Assembly (NCBI GenBank): GCA_014773175.1
Contig: VXCM01001329.1
Span: 1 to 64,000 of the forward strand
Origin: Lucifuga dentata
Taxonomy: Eukaryota > Chordata > Actinopteri > Ophidiiformes > Bythitidae
Reading direction: 5' to 3'
DNA length: 64,000 bases
The notes beneath the pieces were generated by a model. It saw nothing but the letters and a program-made list of their open reading frames with translations. It made no database searches and had not been told where the DNA came from. The first letter of the stretch is position 1; every line of letters starts with the position of its first letter. A program made the position numbers and the translations under genes. This document shows positions 57,673-64,000 of the stretch, one piece after another.

Positions 57673-58258
57673 TATGTAAAGTATCTGCACAAGCACAATA
57701 AATACAGACTATATTTATTACATTAGGCAAATTAAATTAGCATAACATGAAATCATACAGTGATTTTATTGGATACTGGCTGTTGTGATTGCTCTGCATG
57801 TTTAAAGGCTACAACAAAACACGGGATTTAGCAAAGCGGCTCATCAACTCCAGTTAAGGAGTCGTTTTTAGGAATCAAAGCTTCTATTGAGACTAAACTA
57901 ATCAAGGGTGATTTAATGTGTGCAACTCGATCCATTTCACAGTATTACAATATGAAACAATAAAACGAGGAAATTAGAGACTGTAACACACAAAAAGCCA
58001 ACCCATTTCCTTTTTTTTTTTTTTTTTTTTTTGCAAAAGTTTAAATAAATGATAGATCTTGTTACCCAACATCTGAATAATTCCTTTGAACTTTGGGGAT
58101 TATTTAAAAGTTGCATTCTTATCTCCCACTATAATATCTTGGAATGGAAAAACAATTTAATAAAAATGAAAACTAACAATAATAGCAATATTTACTAAAG
58201 AATCATTCCTGAAGCTATTTAATAAAGCTATGCAGTGTCTTAATAATAAATTCTTTAT

Positions 58259-58316
<58 letters not shown>

Positions 58317-59595
58317 CGGTACTTCCAAGTAAAGTTCACAGGCATTTTCAGTAAACTCAATAAAATAAAATAAAATATATTCACAGCAAAAAATGATTTC
58401 TTATTGACTTAGGATAAGGATGACCATTAAAATCTAAATGTGTTATTTATTCTTGGAGTTTTAAACACCATGGGGTGATAACTTTTATTCTATTTTACGG
58501 ATAGGTAAAACATTTCAAGGCTTTTCGTTTGGATCATCCTTCAATTTTAGAACAATGCTCTCCACTATCTTGAGTCTTGACATCCATTCCTTGACACTTA
58601 GCTATCTCCTCATCCAAACTGTTCTGACTGCACATCATTCACGTAAACAGACAGAAAATGAAGGACATGATTCTTGGTTCGAGTTTCATTTATATGTTAA
58701 TCTGTCCGTGAGCCTTGGTAGGGAATTGAGAGATTCCTGCATAAGGTTTGGTAATGCATTCAGCAGGATGTGTTCTGAAAGCCTATACATCCTTGTAGCA
58801 TAGAAGTAATCCGTCATTTGAGAGGTTTGGTTTTACGTCTGCCCTCCAGACTCTGTAAATGCTCCATTTATCTGGAAGAATACCTGAAAAATATCTGTTG
58901 AATATAGAACGGCTGCGCAGCTGAGGTCGACTTTTATCATAAATCAGGAAGACAAAGTAGGAATTTGCTATGATTGACTATATGCCCTTCCATCCTGTTC
59001 AATACAGTGCAAACTCCAAATGGCAAATGTGGGGAAGAATAGAAGGAATGAATAATTCTTCATCTGCCACTAATGCAAACACATGCCTGAACAAGGTGGC
59101 TTGAAGCTTTGGTCTGACACAAGAAGAGGAAAAAATGCTTTGGACTGATCTGTTTTCTGCTCTAAAAATTTGTACATTCAGTGGTTTCAATTATCAAAAA
59201 AAAAAAAAAAAAAAAAAAAAATAGACGTATCCAGCTCTCTGTAGATACATTTTCAACAACCCGGGTCTTGTTTTTGTAGTACAGTCTTGCAGATTTGTAT
59301 AATCAACCAGTGCACTCCATCTTGCACTGGGGCCTTTAAGATACATTCTGATTTGGTTAAGGTTCCCAGTATTACCCCCAAATCCTCACAACTCCTCCCA
59401 TATGCAGCATCCATAAGCATTTTTGAGATGCTAATGGATGCCATAAAAAATACAAGTTTGTGTAATTTTCCTCTTCTATTTTGTTCAATAAGTCTTTTCT
59501 ACAAAAAAAAAAAAAAAAAAANAAAAAAAAAAAAAAAAAATCAATTAAACACTCAGCACAGCTACACTCTCTTTGCATCTACACTCTCTTTCATT
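57673..59595. other. Unique stretch with homopolymers and a tetranucleotide array
   Basis: T run 58011-58032, A run 59194-59221, A run with N at 59522 (59503-59540). No gene. Confidence 0.35.
58259..58316. repeat. (TAGA)n microsatellite
   Basis: About fourteen perfect units. Confidence 0.98.
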
Positions 59596-59963
59596 CAGTA
59601 CTTTTACATGCACGCTATACTCCAAATATTTGTCCGTACTCAGCTCAAGGCAATAACCTGAGTAAGTTGTACATGGAAGGAAATGTTAAGATCCCACGGT
59701 TTGTCAAATATACAGAGATGTTGCATAATCAGAGCATTAGGAGAGCCTGCCAGGTGAAGAAATGCAGGTGGATGTGGCTTACTCCATGTATAACGTTTAG
59801 AAAGAAACTGATTGATAATTATGTATAGGTCTATTGCTCAGAGGTAAACTTGCTCTAATTTACACCAGTTTCAATCTAATTAAAGTGTTTAGATAATGTT
59901 TAAAAATGATTTATTGCTTTAATCTAGGTATAATCAAAGTTTCCATGTGCCATAAACCTACTG
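59596..59963 (+). mobile_element. CAGTAC-ended dispersed element, copy 3
   Basis: Starts CAGTACTTTTACATGCACGC. Shares CTCAAGGCAATAACCTGAGT, GAAGAAATGCAGGTGGATGT, TAATTTACACCAGTTTCAAT, TTATTGCTTTAATCTAGGTA and TATAATCAAAGTTTCCATGT with copies at 1574 and 4306. The right end GTGCCATAAACCTACTG is the decayed inverse of the left. Confidence 0.65.
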
Positions 59964-60852
59964 ACAAATTCATAATCTATGAATATGCAAATATGATCAG
60001 ATCACGAGTACAGCAGGTGTGATTACACTCTGTTCTTAACACGATAACTAGCTAACACAGCCACACAAACCGCATATATATGTAATTTAAAATGAGGTAT
60101 CAGACAGAAAAGAGGAACAGGAAAACAACCTTATAGTGACAAACTCTGCAGATTCATCAATCTGTGCAGTGAAATCAAACATCCAAAACAACCAGAAGAA
60201 CATTTTTTAATGATTAGGTTATCTATCAGTTCTCATCAGTCCTCAGTCAAAGAATTGAAGTACTGTATCTACATTTACACACAGAAAGACGACCAGAGTG
60301 GAAAACATGCAGCCTTCAATATGGCGATCACAAATATATCCCAACCAAAGAAACATACTGGTGTGCAGTGGAGGGATGAATCATTCCCCCACATTTATTA
60401 AAGCTGAGATATCAAATCTGAGATATCTTCTGTGATGAATGAACACAGAAATAAATTAATTACAGGAGTAGCATGTGTGAAATCTGTAGTAGAAGAAGGA
60501 CTCAAATCCTTTACATATATAGCACCACGATGGAAAACTTCTCAAAGTCCTGCATTCAAAATTCATTTTAACAATGTAAATGCTAATAATATTTAAACTG
60601 ATTTAAAATATACAAATACAGAAATCTCATCTGAATTTCTGGAAATCTCTCCTACGCACGAGGGCATCCGAGTCTTAAAAACAAGCGGCAAGAGGAAGTT
60701 TGAGTTCTCTGACTCACTGCAGTCCATCTTCTGTCCTCAGCAGGTCTTCCTGGTCAGACATTGACAGACTCTCCTCTGGCAGGCTGCCAGAGCTCCTAAT
60801 GAGGTCAGAATCCTGCTTGCTCGGCTGCCTCCGTCAACTGTATGTGTGTTAA
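59964..60852. other. Unique stretch with ACTTAAGTA-type scrap
   Basis: 60478-60580 (AAGGACTCAAATCCTTTACA, CTCAAAGTCCTGCATTCAAA) resembles the same fish repeat as 49385-49510. No gene. Confidence 0.4.
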
Positions 60853-60854
60853 TG

Positions 60855-60904
<50 letters not shown>
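60853..60904. repeat. (TG)n microsatellite
   Basis: Near-pure TG array. Confidence 0.97.
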
Positions 60905-60913
<9 letters not shown>

Positions 60914-61352
60914 GCACTTCCATTTTGTGTTATTTACTACTTGTACTCCACATTTCTGGATATTGTACTTCATCTCAGTGTATAAGGAGCATGGACCCGT
61001 GGAAATCCATAAAACCAAAGACACAAATTCATAGAACACGGTGTCTGATTACATGTGTCGATAAGAGCAAATAGCATCAAGCAGCCATGTTCCATCATTC
61101 ATACTTGCCTGTTACTGGTATCTTTAAGATTCTGGAGTCTCAAATCAAATTTTCAAGAAATTCTTCATTCAAGAAATAAATTACAATCTAAAAGAATTTA
61201 GCAAAAAAAAAAAAAAAAAAAAAAAAATCTAAAATAAATCATAAAAAGTTGTCAATATTCTACTTGATTTTAGAAGATTCTAGAAAATAAAAGAAAGTCT
61301 CCAAAAATCAGCAAACAATATGTCAAAAGTGACTTTAGGCTCAGGAGGGGTA

Positions 61353-61727
61353 AAGGACCATACCACCAATTTTGCATGTTTGAGCCTAATATATTCAATT
61401 TTCAAATATGTAAGGTTACTGACAATCATTTCCCAAAGCATACTACTGGAACGGTGAATTTAAACATGTCTTCCAGACTGCCATTGGTTTCAGTTCATTC
61501 TGGTACGCTATTAAAATCAGCTTGTTGATACTTGAAATGTTCTTGGGATAGGTAATCCATCATTGTGAACAACACACATATTCAGTTTTTTGGAAGTTTT
61601 GTAATTTTAGCGTTTAAGTGCAATAAAAAGCGTGGAGTGAATGTATGTCTCCATCAGAGAATATAGTCCCAAAAGAAGACCTGAACATGCAACATGTAGA
61701 ACATGCAAAATGGGTGGTATGGTCCTT
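61353..61727 (-). mobile_element. AAGGACC MITE family, copy nested in copy C
   Basis: Both ends are present: AAGGACCATACCACCAATTT after TA, GGTGGTATGGTCCTT before TA. The order of inner blocks (TCTTCCAGACTGCCATTGGT near the left, CTTCTTTTGGGACT-type block inverted near the right) is opposite to 2902-3510. About 375 bp, deleted in one arm. Confidence 0.75.
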
Positions 61728-62032
61728 TAAGCGTTGCCTTGAAAGAAGTGTTACTATGATGTTTCCTTATTTATATACTGGGGAAACTATTCAGAAAACA
61801 CACCCTAACCCAAAACTTAAGCGGTGAATTTCTGCAGAATGAAATCTGGGCGATATTTCTATTTGCTTCTCGTGTGTTTATGATCATCAGCTTTGATCTT
61901 TGATATTTAAGTCCACTCACCTGATCAGTTACTATATTTAAATGGTGAGTTTTGATCTGATATTGTGCACATTCTAGTAGCACTGAGCCTCTTCTTCAAG
62001 TGTCATTTGCTGTGCTATATCTTTCATATGTG

Positions 62033-62037
<5 letters not shown>

Positions 62038-62068
<31 letters not shown>
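62038..62068. repeat. (AC)n microsatellite
   Basis: AC array inside copy C. Confidence 0.95.
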
Positions 62069-62069
<1 letters not shown>

Positions 62070-62358
62070 AACTCCCATGCACCAGAATCCTGTCTGAATT
62101 TCTTATCTCTCTTATATTAGTGTCAATCTCTTAAAATGCAGCCTTTGCCAATTTGACATGTAAGTTTCGCCTTGACACCAGATGAAGCATTATAATATAA
62201 AGTGTCGCTCTTAAATATGAAGCAGATCATGAACACACTGATCTTTTTTGGCTTTTACCTGAGACGCCCCTTATAACAACGGAACAAAGATGCACTGATT
62301 AACATAAGAAAAGCTTCATAAATGAGCTTAAATGATCATTATGCTTATTTATACTGGT

Positions 62359-62945
62359 GATGCAAGCCACCTTGTGCTGAATGTGAAGAAAACAGAGGAG
62401 ATTGTGTTCGATCCTAACACCAATCATACACCAGTCATTATTCATAATCAGGGTACTGCTCAGGTCACCTCATACAAATACTTAGGAGTGCATATTGACA
62501 GTACACTCAGTTGGAGGGTACAGGTGAATTCCCTGTGTTCTAAAATACAACAGAAGCTGTATTTTCTGAGGAGATTGAGACTGTATGGCATCAACCAAAA
62601 TCTGATGTTTCTGTTTTACCAGGCTGTTTTGGAGAATGTAATCCGATATGGAATAACCCTAACCCTGACCTGATTTGGGAATTTGTCAGTTCAGCTAAAA
62701 TCCCAGATTGCTCGCCTGGTTAAATCTGCTATGAAAATTGTGGGTGTTAAAAACTATCCACCTCTTCAGCTAATTTATGAACAGACTCTGGAAAAACAAG
62801 TCCGGAAAACTGTGTCCGAATTCAACTCATGTCTTACAGGAAGAGCTCCAGATTTTACCTTCAGGTAGAAGATGCAGAGTCCTGCCATGCAGACTTAATC
62901 ACTACAAACACTCCTTTATACCTGTGTGTATACCTCTGTGAAATG
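62359..62945 (+). pseudogene. CR1/L2/Rex1-like LINE reverse transcriptase C-terminus, broken
   Basis: The frame carries LVLNVKKTEEIVFDP (from 62371), SYKYLGVHIDSTLSW (from 62470), QQKLYFLRRLRLYGI and FYQAVLENVIRYGIT, then, past an in-frame TGA at 62671-62673, FGNLSVQLKSQIARLVKSAM and IYEQTLEKQ. This is the thumb and C-terminal part of a jockey-superfamily reverse transcriptase of the CR1/L2/Rex1 kind. The TGA stands where related proteins have a Trp before FGNL, next to a small CCCTAA-like insertion (taaccctaaccctgacc). A frameshift near 62850 moves the end (PSGRRCRVLPCRLNHYKHSF) into another frame. The catalytic domain is missing by 5' truncation. Non-functional. The clade is from memory. 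Confidence 0.7.
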
Positions 62946-63231
62946 TTGAGTGTCACTGGCTTTGTGGGTGTGTGGGTGCTGGAGGGTGGGAGGTGGTTAT
63001 TATACAATGATGTATTTATGCTGTTGGTTTTGGTTCTATGTATTACATTTACTGCTTATGACAGCTCGTTGTTTTTTTTTTTTTTTNTTTTTTTTTTTTT
63101 TTGTTTTTTTTTTACTGTATTTTGATTACTTGGCATTTTGGACTTCAACACAAATTTCCCTATGGGACAAATAAAGTATATCTTACCTTATCTGATCTGA
63201 TCTGATCTGATCTGAACTTAACTTAACTTAT
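62359..63231 (+). mobile_element. 5'-truncated LINE with pentamer tail
   Basis: After the coding remnant, the 3' region ends AATTTCCCTATGGGACAAAT, AAAGTATATCTTACC and then five TCTGA units plus ACTTA units at 63190-63231. An AATAAAGTATCT-type end with short tandem units is typical of fish CR1/L2/Rex1 elements. A T tract with N at 63087 lies inside. Confidence 0.7.
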
Positions 63232-64000
63232 TTAGCATGATGTTGTGTACTTACCATGATTCTTTTATGAATTCTACCCATAACGTGCTATTTTGCACAA
63301 TATCTCAAACATTTTTTTTTTTAGTAAAATTTGTGGAAGATAGAACATGAGACAATGAACAAATGAATAATTTTAGTTTGGATCACATTCTTAATGCAGT
63401 TCCTAGAATATTTTCAAGGATGTCTTCACACGGCAAGATGTGCATTTTGTATTACTGTGAAAGCCTTAGTGAAGGTATGTATTTTATACATACTGCATTT
63501 GTCTGTTCCCCTGTTATATTCTCATATGTATTGCTGCAACAACTGATTTTCATCCCAATTCATCACATATGTAGAGTGATCAACAAAACCTACATATTTG
63601 TGGTAAAGCTGCAACTGAGAATCAATATCTGAATTTTTAAGACTGTTATTCCACAGCGCAGGAAATATGGAAAGTGAGATCCAACTCGAATTGATTAACA
63701 TCTGTTGCAAAAGGCAAAGCAGGTCGGATTTGTTAAGCAGCTGACAAAAAAAAAAAAAAAANAAAAAAAAAAAAAAAAGAAAAAAGAAAAAAGAAAAAAA
63801 AATTAAATTCTGGCAGAAAGAAAAGTAGAGCAACAGACTGGAAAATTTAAGCCAAGATTCCAGAGCTTATGCCAGATACTTTGTGCACAAAAAACCCCAA
63901 AACAAAACAAAAACAAACAAACAAACAAAAAAAAAAAACTCTTTAACAGTGTTCATTTAGGATATCATATGGCGTCCTGGTCTTGGCCTGCCTTTCCTTA
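63232..64000. other. Unique stretch
   Basis: Poly(A) with N at 63762 (63746-63779), AAAAG/AAAC-rich low complexity near 63780-63800 and 63893-63939. No gene. Confidence 0.35.

Larger units (their letters stand above)
61020..62345 (+). repeat. Unrecognised dispersed family, copy C (interrupted)
   Basis: Collinear with copies A (32885) and B (40055, inverted): GATAAGAGCAAATAGCATCA, AGCAGCCATGTTCCATCAT, CTTGAAAGAAGTGTTACTAT, TGGGGAAACTATTCAG, TGAGTTTTGATCTGATATTG, an AC array, TTAGTGTCAATCTCTTAAAA, TTGGCTTTTACCTGAGACGC, CATAAATGAGCTTAAATGAT. An unrelated 250 bp with an A tract (61202-61227) and the MITE at 61353-61727 interrupt it. A LINE fragment follows immediately. Confidence 0.6.

Overview
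The window reads as non-coding DNA from a teleost fish genome. It is AT-rich, full of dinucleotide and homopolymer microsatellites, and packed with remnants of vertebrate-type transposons: short MITE-like families, hAT, Tc1/mariner and Harbinger-like DNA elements, tRNA-derived SINEs, and 5'-truncated LINEs whose tails look like fish retroposons. I recognise no host protein-coding gene, rRNA, tRNA gene or CRISPR array. The order within fish cannot be told from sequence reading alone. The best exon-like segment is a 114-nt stretch at 19794-19907 bounded by good splice signals, and it matches no family I know.

Layout. 0-6 kb: copies of a TA-flanked MITE-like family (termini AAGGACC), a tRNA-type SINE, and a CAGTAC-ended element split by a 1.2 kb TA-flanked transposon. 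6-15 kb: mostly unique sequence with microsatellites. 15.1-16.9 kb: a tight cluster holding a hAT transposase fragment (BED finger), a hAT miniature element with perfect 8-bp target duplication, and a Harbinger-like element. 17-19 kb: a MITE piece and a palindromic GTGCAC-rich tandem region bounded by inverted CTAAAGGGACAT. 22.1-23.1 kb: a Tc1-like element with an inverted internal duplication of transposase sequence. 24-28 kb: a two-copy dispersed repeat, an SINE, and other repeats. 32.9-33.5, 40.1-40.9 and 61.0-62.3 kb: three copies of an unrecognised repeat family, two of them carrying later insertions. 36.0-36.9 kb: an uninterrupted reverse-transcriptase C-terminal reading frame (RTE-like LINE). 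45 kb: an antisense LINE scrap. 46.2-47.5 kb: a 1.3 kb non-autonomous hAT with perfect 8-bp duplication. 47.8-55.7 kb: four more AAGGACC elements. 62.4-63.2 kb: a CR1/L2/Rex1-like LINE 3' end with TCTGA tail repeats.

Nothing here works as a gene set. The biology is layered transposition, whose relative order can be read from nesting: the CAGTAC-element is older than the 1.2 kb TA-element, and the unknown three-copy family is older than both the hAT and the MITE inserted in it.

The assembly itself is flawed at single-N sites. In eight places the N is flanked on both sides by the same 61-66 bp sequence, which is best explained as an unmerged contig overlap and not as real tandem duplication.
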